A stretch of 50,526 bases of DNA from Kitasatospora sp. DSM 101779 (GCF_025655475.1 NZ_JAHTIK010000001.1:1855189-1905714); one strand, 5' to 3'; positions 1 through 8,895 are shown, counted from the stretch's first letter. Numbers and translations: made by a program. Notes: generated from the sequence alone by a model not told the origin.

Positions 1-51
1 GGCCGGCGGCCCGCGGCCGGGCCTGACCGGCCGGGCGTCCCCGCTCCTGTG

Positions 52-822
52 TCACTGCCCGGCGCCGCCGCCGGCGACGTGGATGCCGAAGATCGCGCCC
101 TGCGGGTCGTGCAGGACGGCGAGCCGCGGTCCGTCGGGCACGTCGGTGGGCGGGAGGGCGATGATGGCGCCGAGCACGGCGGCGCGTTCGGTGGTGGTGT
201 CCACGTCGGCGACCGCGAAGTACGGCATCCAGTAGGGGCCGACGTCGGCGGGGAACTGGTCGGCCATGTCGGCCATGCCGCCGAACTCCCGGCCGGGCAG
301 TCCCCACTGGGTGTACATCTCGCCGACGGTGACGCTCCAGCCGAGGACCCTGGGGTAGAACTCCTTGGCGCCGGCGGTGTCCCGGGTGGCGAGTTCGACC
401 CAGCCGAGCGCGCCGGGCTCGTCCATCACCGGGGTGCCGGTGAAGGCGAGGGCCTGCCAGAGCGCGAACACCGCGCCGGCCGGGTCGGCGGCGACGCAGA
501 AGCGGCCGAGGTCGAGGACGTCGGCGGGCTCCATGAGCAGCCGGCCGCCGGCCCCGCGGACGGCGGCGGCGGCCTGGTCGGCGTCCGCCACCGCGAAGGA
601 GATCGTCCAGCTGGTGGGCTGTCCGGGGCGCTGGACGGGGCTGAGGCCGGCGACCGGGTCGGTGCCGAGCATCATCAGCGTGTAGCCGCCGGCCTCAGGG
701 TTGGGGTCGACCTCCGTGCGCCAGCCGAACACCTCGCGGTAGAAGGCCTTGGAGCCCTCCGGGTCGGCGGTGGAGATCTCCACCCAGCAGGGGGCTCCGA
801 GTGCGGGCTTGTCGATTCTCAT
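52..822 (-). CDS. VOC-superfamily protein with two glyoxalase/dioxygenase-like domains
   Basis: The 256-residue product carries two vicinal-oxygen-chelate modules in tandem (about residues 8-120 and 135-250). Each has the family pattern of an opening 'WVEI/WVEL.T.D..(G)(A/S)K.FY..V.GW' strand-helix and a later 'PAGA.FALWQ' or 'PQGAIFGIH' strand. Two-module VOC proteins of this length are common in Streptomyces and are usually called glyoxalase or hydroxylase. The substrate cannot be deduced and the metal ligands are not obvious. The ATG lies one base after the stop of the upstream oxidoreductase gene, so the two are probably co-transcribed. No signal peptide is seen, so it should be cytoplasmic. 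Confidence 0.85.
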   Translation of the reverse strand: MRIDKPALGAPCWVEISTADPEGSKAFYREVFGWRTEVDPNPEAGGYTLMMLGTDPVAGLSPVQRPGQPTSWTISFAVADADQAAAAVRGAGGRLLMEPADVLDLGRFCVAADPAGAVFALWQALAFTGTPVMDEPGALGWVELATRDTAGAKEFYPRVLGWSVTVGEMYTQWGLPGREFGGMADMADQFPADVGPYWMPYFAVADVDTTTERAAVLGAIIALPPTDVPDGPRLAVLHDPQGAIFGIHVAGGGAGQ

Positions 823-823
823 G

Positions 824-1732
824 TCACTCCACCACCAGGACGAGTTTGCCGCGGGCGTGTCCGGACTCGACCTCGGCGAGTGCCTCGGGAGCCCGGTCGA
901 GGGGGTAGGTCGCGGTGATCCGCGGGTCGAGGGCGCCGGCCGCGACGAGCTCGGCCAGGGCGGCGAGCGCCTCCCGGTCGGGCTCGCGGCGGACGGCGCT
1001 GCCGCCGAGTGCCGCGGCGGTGCCGGGGTCGGCCGTGGAGACCAGCCGGGTGCGGTCGGCGAGCACGGCGGCCGCCTCCCGGAGGTCCTCGCCGCCGATC
1101 AGGTCGAGCAGTCCGTCGACGCCGTCCGGGGCGGCGGCCCTGATCCGGTCGGCGACCCCTTCGCCGTAGCGGACCTGGGTGGCGCCGACGGAGGCGACCC
1201 AGTCACGGTTGCGGTCGGCGGCGGTGCCGACCACCTTCAGTCCGCGGGCGCGGGCGATCTGGGCGGCGGCGCTGCCCACCCCGCCGGCGATGCCGAGGAC
1301 GAGCAGGGTGCGCCCCGGTTCCAGGTCGAGCTGTTCGAGGGCGTCCCAGGCGGTGGCGGCGGCGACGGGCAGCGCGGCGGCCTCGGCGAAGCCGACGCCC
1401 GCGGGCTTGCGGGCACTGACGGCGGCGTCCAGCAGGGTGTGCTCGGCGTAGGCGCCGGCCACCGCGACGCCGAAGACCTCGTCGCCGACGGCGAAGCCCT
1501 CGACGCCCGGTCCGACGGCCTCCACCACTCCGGCGGCCTCGACGCCCAGGACGGCGGGCAGCGGGCGGTCGGTGCCGAGCCAGCCGTTGCGGACCTTCCA
1601 GTCGATCGGGTTGACCCCGGCCGCGCGGACGGCGATCTGCAGCCGGTCCGGCCCGGGGGCGGGCACGGGGCGGTCCAGGAACTCCTGGTGCTCCGGGCCT
1701 CCGAACGCCCGGTATCCGAACGCCTTGGACAT
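824..1732 (-). CDS. NADP-dependent oxidoreductase (quinone oxidoreductase-like MDR family)
   Basis: The 302-residue product is a medium-chain dehydrogenase/reductase without structural zinc cysteines. Residues 1-120 form the GroES-like domain ('[12 protein letters not shown]', '[13 protein letters not shown]'). The Rossmann domain has the nucleotide-binding stretch '[16 protein letters not shown]' near residue 145. It resembles NADPH:quinone reductases that reduce quinones or alpha,beta-unsaturated carbonyls. The ATG has a GGAG-type ribosome site just upstream. The gene is divergent from ribA; the roughly 200-bp gap between them carries two operator-like sequences that could control both. It is followed after one base by the VOC gene. 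Confidence 0.87.
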   Translation of the reverse strand: MSKAFGYRAFGGPEHQEFLDRPVPAPGPDRLQIAVRAAGVNPIDWKVRNGWLGTDRPLPAVLGVEAAGVVEAVGPGVEGFAVGDEVFGVAVAGAYAEHTLLDAAVSARKPAGVGFAEAAALPVAAATAWDALEQLDLEPGRTLLVLGIAGGVGSAAAQIARARGLKVVGTAADRNRDWVASVGATQVRYGEGVADRIRAAAPDGVDGLLDLIGGEDLREAAAVLADRTRLVSTADPGTAAALGGSAVRREPDREALAALAELVAAGALDPRITATYPLDRAPEALAEVESGHARGKLVLVVE

Positions 1733-1843
1733 GCTGCTCCCTCAGGGTCGGCGACTTCCTTCCGCCAGCTTGCTGGGCGCACGGCCGGGACGGCCGGGAA
1801 TGGTGGGCCGAACGGGAGGGTTGTGCGTGAGGCAACGGCAGTT

Positions 1844-1900
1844 GTTCAAATTGGAACCAGGGGGTACGGTCGGACCCGGACCAGCGGTTCGAATTTGAAC
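1844..1900. promoter_or_regulatory. Pair of GTTC-AATT-GAAC operator-like boxes in the ribA/oxidoreductase divergent region
   Basis: Two 14-bp near-palindromes, GTTCAAATTGGAAC (1844-1857) and GTTCGAATTTGAAC (1887-1900), share the form GTTCrAATTkGAAC. Their centres are 43 bp apart, close to four helical turns, so a bound protein would lie on the same DNA face at both. The right box overlaps the likely ribA core promoter region, and an 11-bp direct repeat TGAACCACATC follows at 1896-1906 and 1909-1919. The boxes are AT-rich islands in very GC-rich DNA. No regulator gene is adjacent, so the binding protein is unknown. Confidence 0.5.
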
Positions 1901-1936
1901 CACATCTCTGAACCACATCACCTCGGAGGCCCGGCC

Positions 1937-2596
1937 ATGCCGCAGACCGACACCGCCCGGACGCCGCTGCCCGGCCCCGCCACCGTTCGCTCCCGGGTGC
2001 GCATCCCGCTGGCGTTCCCGGACGGCTTCCGGGTCGAGGCCGAGGTGTTCACCTTCCACGGGCTGGAGGACGGCGCCGAGCACCTCGCGCTCGCCCTCGG
2101 CGAGGTCGGCGACACCCCGCTGGTGCGGCTGCACTCCGAGTGCCTCACCGGCGACGTCTTCGGCTCCGCCCGCTGCGACTGCGGCCCGCAGCTGCGCGAG
2201 TCGGTCGAGCTGATCGCCGAGGCCGGCGGCTACCTGCTGTACCTCCGCCAGGAGGGCAGGGGAATCGGCCTCTACAACAAGCTCGACGCCTACGCACTGC
2301 AGGACTCCGGCCTGGACACCTACCAGGCCAACACCGCGCTCGGGCTGCCCGAGGACGGCCGCGACTACACCGCCGCCGCCCAGATGCTCAGCACGCTCGG
2401 CGCCACCGGCATCCGGCTGCTCAGCAACAACCCGGACAAGGCCGGCCAGCTGTCCGCCCTCGGCATCACGGTGGCCGAGCGGGTGCCGACCGGCGTCCAC
2501 CTGTCCGAGAGCAACGTCCGCTACCTGCGCACCAAGGCGGACGGCACGGCGCGCACCCTCGGCCACGGCATCGAGTTCCTGTCGCTGGGCGCCTGA
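1937..2596 (+). CDS. ribA: GTP cyclohydrolase II (stand-alone)
   Basis: The 219-residue product would convert GTP to 2,5-diamino-6-ribosylamino-4(3H)-pyrimidinone 5'-phosphate, formate and pyrophosphate, the first step of riboflavin synthesis. The zinc-binding block '[19 protein letters not shown]' supplies three cysteines. '[12 protein letters not shown]' and '[16 protein letters not shown]' are the substrate and catalytic signatures, and 'LLSNNPDKA' follows. The ATG at 1937 was chosen because GGAGG at 1925-1929 lies 7 nt upstream; the frame is open further upstream but runs across the divergent promoter region. The protein lacks the DHBP synthase (RibB) half found in bifunctional RibBA, so it may be a second, condition-specific GCH II. 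That last point is inference. Confidence 0.9.
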   Translation: MPQTDTARTPLPGPATVRSRVRIPLAFPDGFRVEAEVFTFHGLEDGAEHLALALGEVGDTPLVRLHSECLTGDVFGSARCDCGPQLRESVELIAEAGGYLLYLRQEGRGIGLYNKLDAYALQDSGLDTYQANTALGLPEDGRDYTAAAQMLSTLGATGIRLLSNNPDKAGQLSALGITVAERVPTGVHLSESNVRYLRTKADGTARTLGHGIEFLSLGA

Positions 2597-2744
2597 CCGG
2601 GGTTCACCCGATCGGCGCAGGGACGCGCGCGACGCCGGGGTGCGCGTGGAAGCGTCGGTCGGTGGGCCGCGCCGTCCGTCGCTCCACCCCTCCCGCGGCC
2701 CCGCCGGGCCCCGCCCGGCGCGGACCGACCCCGGGAGAGCGCCC

Positions 2745-3860
2745 GTGGAAACCGACTCCCTCACCTCCGACACCCTGCGCGAACTGCGCAGCGCCCGGCC
2801 CTACCCGGCCGTCTCGCTGACCATGCCGACGCACCGCCGCGAGCCGGACAACGCGCAGGACGCGGTGCGGCTGAGGAACCTCCTCGCCGAGGCCGAGCGG
2901 CGGATCGACGCCGATCCGGAGGCCTCCCGGCAGGACCGCATCGACCTGCACAAACAGCTGGAACGGGCGGTCGCCGAGGTGGACCTGCGGCACTCCCTGG
3001 ACGGGCTGGTGGTGTACGCGACCACCAACGAGCACCAGGTGTGGAGCCTGCCGCGCGAGGTGCCCGAGCGGGTCGTGCTGAGCGACACCTTCCTGACCCG
3101 CAACCTGGTCGCCGCGAAGGCCCAGGAGCGCCCCTACTGGGTGATGGCCGTCGCCGCCGACCGGGCCACCCTGTGGAGCGGCGCGGGCCTCGCCCTGCAC
3201 GAGCACAAGGCCGACGGCTTCCCGATGGAGGCGGAGGGCGTGGACTGGGACGTCCAGCGCGAGGAGCGCACCGGCGGCCAGCCCAGCACCTTCAGCAACG
3301 AGGAGACCCGGCGCTTCCTGCGGTCCGTGGACGCCGCGCTCGGCACCGTGCTGGGTGCGGACCGCCGGCCGTTGTTCCTGATCGGCCTGCCGCAGGCGGT
3401 GTCCGCCCTGCAGGAGGTCGGCACCGCCGCCGGCGCGGCCGTGGCGACCGTGCTCAAGGGCGGCCTCACCGACGGCCCCGACCGCGCCCTGCTGCAGGAA
3501 CTCGCCCCCGCGATGGCCCAGTTCGCCTCGCACGAGTCCGACCGGGTGAGCACAGCGCTGGACGCGGCGCGCAGCCGCAAGGCCTTCGCCGCCGGCCTGG
3601 ACGAGGTCTGGGAGGCCGTCTGCGAGGGACGGGTGGACATGGTCGCCGTCGAGGAGCACTTCCAGCGGACGATGCGGCTCGCCGACGGCCACCTCGCCCC
3701 GGCGGAGGACGGCGGGCCCGGCGGCTGGGAGGAGGGCGTCCGCGAGGACATCGTCGACGAGCTCGTGGAGACCGCACTGGACAAGGGTGCCGAGGTGGTC
3801 TTCGTGCCCGACGACGAGCTCACCGCCCACGACCACATCGCCGCGGTGCTGCGCTACTGA
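2745..3860 (+). CDS. baeRF-family (bacterial archaeo-eukaryotic release factor-like) protein
   Basis: The 371-residue soluble protein starts at a GTG preceded by a GGGAGAG ribosome site. It opens with 'LRELRSARPYPAVSLTMPTHR', typical of the baeRF group that NCBI often labels chemotaxis protein or baeRF3. It ends with the eRF1 domain-3-like 'GAEVVFVPDDELTAHDHIAAVLRY'. The middle (about 95-260) has a strand-rich 'GLVVYATTNEHQVWSLP..VPERVVLSDTFLTR' region. Members are proposed to be ribosome-rescue or hibernation-linked factors, but function is not established; no catalytic residues can be named. It lies about 150 bp downstream of ribA on the same strand and may have its own promoter. Confidence 0.75.
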   Translation: METDSLTSDTLRELRSARPYPAVSLTMPTHRREPDNAQDAVRLRNLLAEAERRIDADPEASRQDRIDLHKQLERAVAEVDLRHSLDGLVVYATTNEHQVWSLPREVPERVVLSDTFLTRNLVAAKAQERPYWVMAVAADRATLWSGAGLALHEHKADGFPMEAEGVDWDVQREERTGGQPSTFSNEETRRFLRSVDAALGTVLGADRRPLFLIGLPQAVSALQEVGTAAGAAVATVLKGGLTDGPDRALLQELAPAMAQFASHESDRVSTALDAARSRKAFAAGLDEVWEAVCEGRVDMVAVEEHFQRTMRLADGHLAPAEDGGPGGWEEGVREDIVDELVETALDKGAEVVFVPDDELTAHDHIAAVLRY

Positions 3861-4159
3861 GCGGCTGACCGCCGATTCGCGCCTCCCATGGGCAGCCACC
3901 CGGGGGCGCGTGGGGTACCTCCCGGCCGAGGGCCGGGAAGAACTGCGCAGTCCGGGGGCGGCACCGCGGGGACATGGGCCGAGCCCGGGTTCGTACGGCG
4001 ATCCGCATCCGAATCGCGCAGTCCCCCGCGCGCCCCTTGTGGCTGCTCCGTACGCCCTTGCGGACGCACCCGGGCGGCGCAGCCCTGCGCGCGGCGGGCC
4101 GTGCCACGGCGGAGGCTGGAGGAGTTGTGCACCCTCGGCCGAGCGATCCAGGAGCCGCC
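3861..4159. repeat. Intergenic stretch containing a copy (A) of a dispersed repeat, about 3890-4050
   Basis: No gene is supported in these 299 bases. From about 3890 to 4050 the plus strand aligns with the reverse complement of 49380-49555. The shared landmarks are, in order: GCGTGGG, ACCTCCCGGCCGA, GAACTGCGCA, GGGCCGAGCCC, GATCCGCATCCGAATCGC and its relatives, and CAGT(T/C)CCCCGCGC. The element is non-coding and carries short GC-rich inverted segments. The remainder up to 4159 is the presumed leader of the lipoprotein gene, with a GGAG near 4150. Confidence 0.65.
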
Positions 4160-4837
4160 ATGTCCCCGCACTCCCGCCTCCGCCCCCTCACCGGGCCGAC
4201 CGCCCGCGGCGGCGCGATCCTTGCGGCGGCAGCCGCGCTGACGGCCCTGGCGGCGGCGTGCAGCAGCTCGGAGAAGACGGTGGGCGGGATCAGCCCGGCG
4301 GTCGTGTCGGCCGCCGCGGAGGCCTCCCGGCACGCCGCCTCGGCCGCCGCCGAGGCCTCGGAGCTGACCGGTGAGGACGCCTCGGCCGCCGCGTCCAGCG
4401 CCGCCGCGCTGATCAAGGAGGCCGCCCTGGCCCGGGCCGCGTCGGCCTCCGCGGCGGCGGCCTCGGTGGAGTCCCGGGCGGCCGCCTTCGAGTCCTCGGT
4501 GTCCGCGCAGGTGTCGAAGTCCCGGCAGAGCGCCAGCGCCGCCCTGAGCGGGGTGGCCGGCACCGGCAACGCGATCGGCGACGTCGTGCTGACCGGCGTG
4601 CCCACCACCGCCACCGACGGCTTCCCGGCGGCCACCGTCACCATCACCAACTCGACCTCGCAGAAGGCGAGCTACGCCGTCCAGGTGGATTTCCTGGATT
4701 CCTCCGGGGCCACCGTGGAGACGGTGGTGGTCGGCACCTCGGACGTCGCCCCGGGCGAGCGCCGCACGGTGCTGGCGCACGGTGACCAGAAGGTCGACGC
4801 GGCCAACGCCAAGGTGGCGCGGGCGCAGCGGTTCTGA
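4160..4837 (+). CDS. Ala-rich secreted lipoprotein with C-terminal FxLYD-like domain
   Basis: The 225-residue product starts with a basic-then-hydrophobic leader and a lipobox 'LTALAAAC' (Cys near residue 34), so it should be lipidated and anchored on the outer face of the membrane. Residues 35-125 are an extreme Ala/Ser/Glu-rich segment with heptad-like spacing and no proline, probably a long helix or coiled coil. The last 85 residues ('VVLTGVPTTATDGFPAATVTITNSTSQK...', 'VAPGERRTV') look like the Ig-like FxLYD fold. The ATG at 4160 has a GGAG 6 nt upstream. Its neighbours are unrelated, and function is unknown beyond a probable cell-surface spacer or binding role. Confidence 0.75.
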   Translation: MSPHSRLRPLTGPTARGGAILAAAAALTALAAACSSSEKTVGGISPAVVSAAAEASRHAASAAAEASELTGEDASAAASSAAALIKEAALARAASASAAAASVESRAAAFESSVSAQVSKSRQSASAALSGVAGTGNAIGDVVLTGVPTTATDGFPAATVTITNSTSQKASYAVQVDFLDSSGATVETVVVGTSDVAPGERRTVLAHGDQKVDAANAKVARAQRF

Positions 4838-4910
4838 CCTGCCGGGGTGCCGACCGCATGACCCCGCCGCATGCTGGGACGGGGGTCGTGCCACACCGGA
4901 GGTGCCACTC

Positions 4911-6125
4911 ATGCAGGGACGGGGAACGGTCGATCCCGAGGCCGTCGTGATCGGTGCCGGCCCGTACGGGCTGGCGGCAGCGGCGCACCTGCGGGGCGCC
5001 GGCGTGACCTTCCGGGCCTTCGGCGACCCGATGGCCGGCTGGCGCGAGGGCATGCCCGCGGGGATGTTCCTGAAGTCGACACCGCGGGCGTCCTGCATCT
5101 CCGACCCGTCCGGCCGTTACGGCTTCAACGACTTCCGCCACCGGTCCGGCCGGGGCACGGTCGGCGACATGTACCCGATCCCGCTGGACGAGTTCGTCGA
5201 GTACGGCGAGTGGTTCCAACAGGAGCGGGTGCCCGAGTTGGAGCGGACGCAGGTCGCCCGGGTCGAGGGTGCGCCGGGCGGCTTCCGGGTGCTGCTGGCG
5301 GACGGCGAGTCGGTGACGGCCCGTTCGGTGGTGGTGTCGATCGGCCTGCGGCCCTTCGCGTACATGCCGCCCGAACTCGCCGCTCTGACGGGAACGGGCC
5401 TGTGCTCGCACACCAGCGAGCACGCGGACCTGGCGAAGTTCGCCGGGCAGCGGGTGGCGGTGGTGGGGGCCGGACAGTCGGCCCTGGAGAGCGCCGCCCT
5501 GCTGCACGAGGCCGGCGCCTCCCCCACCGTGGTGGTCCGCGGCCCACGGGTGATCTACGGCGAGCCGCCGGACGCCGACCTGCCGTCCACCCGACCGCTG
5601 ACCGCCCGGGTGACCCGGCCGTCCAGCAACCTCGGCCCCGGATGGGGCATGCGCGCCTACGCCGACATCCCCTGGGTGTTCCGGTTCCTGCCGGACGAGG
5701 CGCGGGCCGTCCGGGTCCGCCGGGTGCTCGGCCCGGCCGGGGCGTGGTGGCTGCAGGAGCGGGTGGACAACCTGTTCCCGGTGCTCACCGGGCATCCGCT
5801 GGCCGCGGCGGAGGCGGTGGACGGCACCGTCCGGCTGAGCCTGGAGGGCCCGACCGAACTGCTGGAGGCCGACCACGTACTGGCCGCCACGGGCTACCGG
5901 GCGGACGTGGCACGGCTGGCCGTCCTCGACGAGGGGCTGCGCCGGGCGATCCGCACCACGGCCGCCGGTGCACCGCGGCTGGGCCCGGGCCTGGAGTCGT
6001 CCGTGCCGGGCCTGTACTTCACCGGGCTGGCGGCGGCGGACACCTTCGGACCGGTGATGCGCTTCGTCTGCGGGACGCACTTCGCCGCTCACCGGATCGG
6101 CCGGCACATCGCCGCCCGAAGCTGA
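4911..6125 (+). CDS. FAD/NAD(P)-dependent oxidoreductase, flavoprotein monooxygenase-like
   Basis: The 404-residue protein has an N-terminal FAD-binding dinucleotide motif 'VIGAGPYGLAAAAHLRGAG', a second Rossmann motif for NAD(P)H 'VAVVGAGQSALESAALLHEAG' in the middle, and the late 'ATGYRADVARL' segment typical of N-hydroxylating and Baeyer-Villiger/FMO-type enzymes. The start is fixed by GGAGG at 4898-4902, 8 nt before ATG. Substrate is unknown. The stop lies 4 bp from the stop of the convergent ATP-grasp gene, with no terminator room between them, so the two transcripts must overlap. Confidence 0.85.
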   Translation: MQGRGTVDPEAVVIGAGPYGLAAAAHLRGAGVTFRAFGDPMAGWREGMPAGMFLKSTPRASCISDPSGRYGFNDFRHRSGRGTVGDMYPIPLDEFVEYGEWFQQERVPELERTQVARVEGAPGGFRVLLADGESVTARSVVVSIGLRPFAYMPPELAALTGTGLCSHTSEHADLAKFAGQRVAVVGAGQSALESAALLHEAGASPTVVVRGPRVIYGEPPDADLPSTRPLTARVTRPSSNLGPGWGMRAYADIPWVFRFLPDEARAVRVRRVLGPAGAWWLQERVDNLFPVLTGHPLAAAEAVDGTVRLSLEGPTELLEADHVLAATGYRADVARLAVLDEGLRRAIRTTAAGAPRLGPGLESSVPGLYFTGLAAADTFGPVMRFVCGTHFAAHRIGRHIAARS

Positions 6126-6129
6126 CCGG

Positions 6130-7350
6130 TCAGGCGCGGAGCAGTCGTCGGGCCAGCTTGAGGGGGGCCGTTCTGGCCGTCCGGGCGAGATCGACGACGA
6201 GGGGCATCGCGTCGTCGCGGCAGAGCCAGGCCCGTTCGGTCGCCCGGCGCGGCAGGAGGTCGTGCGGCAGCCGGTGTCCGGACCGGGCGGTGGCCAGCGC
6301 TGCCAGCAGGTCCGGTCGGCCGACCCGGAAGTTCCGTGGGAGCACCGGGCCCTGTGGGACGGGGCGACCCGTCAGCGAGAGGTGCAGGGCACGCACCACG
6401 TCCAGCCCGTCGGCGGTCTCGAACAGGCGGAACTGGGCACCCTGCCGCGGGTTGAAGTCCACCAGCTTGTACCGGTGGTCCCGCAGGTCCAGCCGCCAGT
6501 CCAGGTCGGCGACACCGGCGAAGCCCACCTTCTTGCATAACCCTGCGGCCAGATCGGCGAGTTCGGGGTTGCCGACCGTGCGTGCCAGGGTGGTGAAGCC
6601 GCCGCCGGGCGGCCAGTCGCGCTCCTTCAGGCCCGTGAAGACGGCCAACGGCTCTCCACCGGGGCCACAGCAGAGGTGGGTGAACCAGTCCTCGGAGTGC
6701 TCCGCCGGCAGGTACTCCTGGGCGAGCACCGACAGCGGGCCGTTCGTCGGGGTGAGCGCCAGCAGCTCCCGCTCGTCCCGTACCAGCGTGCTGTGGCTGA
6801 CCACCGGCTCCGCCAGCCGGGTGAACGGCGCGAGGTTCTTCAGGACCAAGGGGTAGCCCCAGGCGCGCCCGGTCGCCACCAGCTCGTCGCGGTCGGCGGG
6901 CGTGGCGGTGTACGGCGAGGGGATGCCGTGGTCCCGGCAGATGCGGTGGAGCTCGCCCTTGTCGGCAAGCAGCCGCGGCAGGTTCGCAGGCACGGGAGGA
7001 ATCAGGAAGAAGGGGGAGAGCTCCTCGGTGTGCTCCGCGAGGAGCACGGCGGACTCGTCGTCCGTGGGCACCGCGACACTGCGGCGGCCCACCTCCTCGC
7101 CGACGCCCCGGAGGATGTCGACCAGGTGCTCGGCCGGTTCGCTGCCGGTGGTCGGCCGGACGAACGCGCCCGTGAGGTAGTGCGAAGCGGTGGTCGGATT
7201 GTGCCGGCCCTCGACCATCGCGTACACCGGGACACCGAGGCGGCCGAAGGACCGGACCGTCCCCCATGGGCTGTGCGAGAACGGGTACTGGCCGATCCGT
7301 ACCACCACCACCGGGACCCGTCGGTCGAGGCCGGGCAGGACCGGCGTCAT
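6130..7350 (-). CDS. ATP-grasp carboxylate-amine ligase-like protein (last gene of the glycan locus, TTA-containing)
   Basis: The 406-residue soluble ATP-grasp protein has an N-terminal pre-ATP-grasp region ('VVVVRIGQYPFSHSPWGTVRSFGRLG'), the ATP-binding Lys in 'GYPLVLKNLAPF', and the metal-binding block 'YKLVDFNPRQGAQFRLFET', the counterpart of the family's (D/E)xNPR motif. Family members ligate a carboxylate to an amine or thiol through an acyl-phosphate. In a polysaccharide locus this could mean amidating uronic acids or attaching amino acids, which is inference. It is paralogous along its length to the product of 8896-10218. Its ATG overlaps the flippase stop by 4 bp (ATGA). Codon 271 (6540-6538) is TTA, the only in-frame TTA I noticed in any gene here, implying bldA tRNA dependence. 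Confidence 0.87.
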   Translation of the reverse strand: MTPVLPGLDRRVPVVVVRIGQYPFSHSPWGTVRSFGRLGVPVYAMVEGRHNPTTASHYLTGAFVRPTTGSEPAEHLVDILRGVGEEVGRRSVAVPTDDESAVLLAEHTEELSPFFLIPPVPANLPRLLADKGELHRICRDHGIPSPYTATPADRDELVATGRAWGYPLVLKNLAPFTRLAEPVVSHSTLVRDERELLALTPTNGPLSVLAQEYLPAEHSEDWFTHLCCGPGGEPLAVFTGLKERDWPPGGGFTTLARTVGNPELADLAAGLCKKVGFAGVADLDWRLDLRDHRYKLVDFNPRQGAQFRLFETADGLDVVRALHLSLTGRPVPQGPVLPRNFRVGRPDLLAALATARSGHRLPHDLLPRRATERAWLCRDDAMPLVVDLARTARTAPLKLARRLLRA

Positions 7351-8783
7351 GGCCGTTCACCCCCTTCTGACGGCAGGCCCTGCTCGGACTGCCGGTACTG
7401 CTCTGACGGCGGCGAGCCGCTCCCGTGGGCGGGCCGGACCGCCCGCCACGGGCGGAGGGCCGAGCCGGCCGGCCTCCGCCGCGGTGCGGGAAGCCACCGC
7501 GGCAGGTCCACAAGCAGCGGCCCGGCCAGGAGGCACGCGGCGATCAGCCAGGCCAGCCCCACACCGGTCAGGCCGAGCGCGGGGAGCAGTGCGACGACCA
7601 GGACGACGACCAGGGCGGAGAAGACGACCTGGAGGGCGACCAGCCTCCGCAGTTCCCGGCGGACCCGGGCCACCTCGATGGCGATGCCGAGCACCACGTT
7701 CGGCACCGCGGAGAGGGCCATCAGGCGGAGCACGGTGGTGCCGTGTGCCGAGTACGCCGCGCCGAAGGGGAGGAGCAGCCAGGGCGCCGCCACGACCACG
7801 ACGGTCGTCGCCGCAGCCACCAGCAGGCTCGCGTGGCGAAGCATCCGGCGTCCGTGCTCCGCGAGCCGTTCGGGATGGTGTGCGCCTTCCACGACCAGCG
7901 AGCCGCCCATGCTCGCCACGGCCACGTAGAACGTGCCGGCGATGATGTAGGCCAGCGAGTAGTACGCGGTCTGCTCGGCGCCCAGCTGGTTGAGCACGAT
8001 CAGCGGCACGGCGGTGCCGGTGGTCACGCCCACGACCTTGCCGAGGTAGTCGGCGGTCGCGTAGCGCAGTACCCGCTGCGGCCGGGGTGTGTCGGCCGTG
8101 TCGGCCCGCTGGTGGACCGGGATGGCCCGGCGGAACAGCACCACGTTGGTCACGACGATCGAGACGATCAGCCCGAGGGACCAGGACAGCAGGATGCCGG
8201 TGCCGATCGCGAACGCGGCGCAGCCTGCCAGGAGGCCGGCCTTGACCACGTTGAACAGCGCGTTCTCGCCGAGGACCCAACCGGGTCGGCGGAGGCCGGT
8301 GAGCGCGCCGTCCTGCAGCACGAAAACCGAGTAGCCGGCGGTGGCGACGATGAAGGAGCCGGCCAGGACGGGGTTCCGCAGGAAACCGAGCTCCGGCGAG
8401 ATCCACGGGACGAGCAGCAGGAAACCCACTGCGGCGAGGCCGGAGACCACGACGCTGACGCTGTAGCAGCGCAGCACCAGCCAGCGGGTGTGCCGCCCGG
8501 CTACCGGAACGAACCGGACCAGGACGTCCCCGAGGTTGAACCGGCCGAGGCCGGAGAGGAGTCCGGCGACCGAGAGCGCGGCGGAGCTCCGTCCGACCGT
8601 CTCCACGCTGTACCAGCGTGTGGCGAAGACCCAGAAGGCTGCGCCGAGCACGGCGGCGAGCACCGCGCTGCCGGCCAGCAGATGGCCGTTGCGGATGAGT
8701 GGCTCGGCGGTGCGGGAGCTCCGGGCGGTTCCGATCCTGGCCCTCAGGAAGCTGAGGGGGTGCACGGGCAGAGCGGCGCTCAT
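7347..8783 (-). CDS. Oligosaccharide flippase / lipopolysaccharide biosynthesis membrane protein (copy 2)
   Basis: The 478-residue polytopic protein has about 12-14 hydrophobic helices and the polysaccharide-transporter layout: an opening 'NGHLLAGSAVLAAVLGAAFWVFATRWYS' helix, then 'RFNLGDVLVRFVP', then a cytoplasmic-loop 'PQRVLRYATADYLGKVVGV'. Such MATE/MVF-superfamily proteins move lipid-linked oligosaccharides across the membrane. It is a close paralogue of the product of 15267-16643, with the same landmarks in the same order. The C-terminal tail (about 430-478) is polar and unlike the paralogue. The gene follows the ATP-grasp gene 8896-10218 after 112 bp and overlaps the next ATP-grasp gene by 4 bp, forming a flippase/ATP-grasp pair. 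Confidence 0.88.
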   Translation of the reverse strand: MSAALPVHPLSFLRARIGTARSSRTAEPLIRNGHLLAGSAVLAAVLGAAFWVFATRWYSVETVGRSSAALSVAGLLSGLGRFNLGDVLVRFVPVAGRHTRWLVLRCYSVSVVVSGLAAVGFLLLVPWISPELGFLRNPVLAGSFIVATAGYSVFVLQDGALTGLRRPGWVLGENALFNVVKAGLLAGCAAFAIGTGILLSWSLGLIVSIVVTNVVLFRRAIPVHQRADTADTPRPQRVLRYATADYLGKVVGVTTGTAVPLIVLNQLGAEQTAYYSLAYIIAGTFYVAVASMGGSLVVEGAHHPERLAEHGRRMLRHASLLVAAATTVVVVAAPWLLLPFGAAYSAHGTTVLRLMALSAVPNVVLGIAIEVARVRRELRRLVALQVVFSALVVVLVVALLPALGLTGVGLAWLIAACLLAGPLLVDLPRWLPAPRRRPAGSALRPWRAVRPAHGSGSPPSEQYRQSEQGLPSEGGERP

Positions 8784-8895
8784 CTCGGGCTGCCTTTCGA
8801 CGGAGACGGGCGCGGGTGGGCCTGTGGAGGGTGCGGAGGGCGGACGCCGGCGGCCCTGCGGTCCTCCGGTCCCCCGAGGGACGCCTGGTGCTCCG

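Noticed and set aside
8784..8895. Terminator within the glycan locus between the ATP-grasp and second flippase genes
   Set aside because: Only a weak 5-bp stem (GTCCC/GGGAC) is visible; it was not strong enough to split the operon, although a secondary promoter here cannot be excluded.
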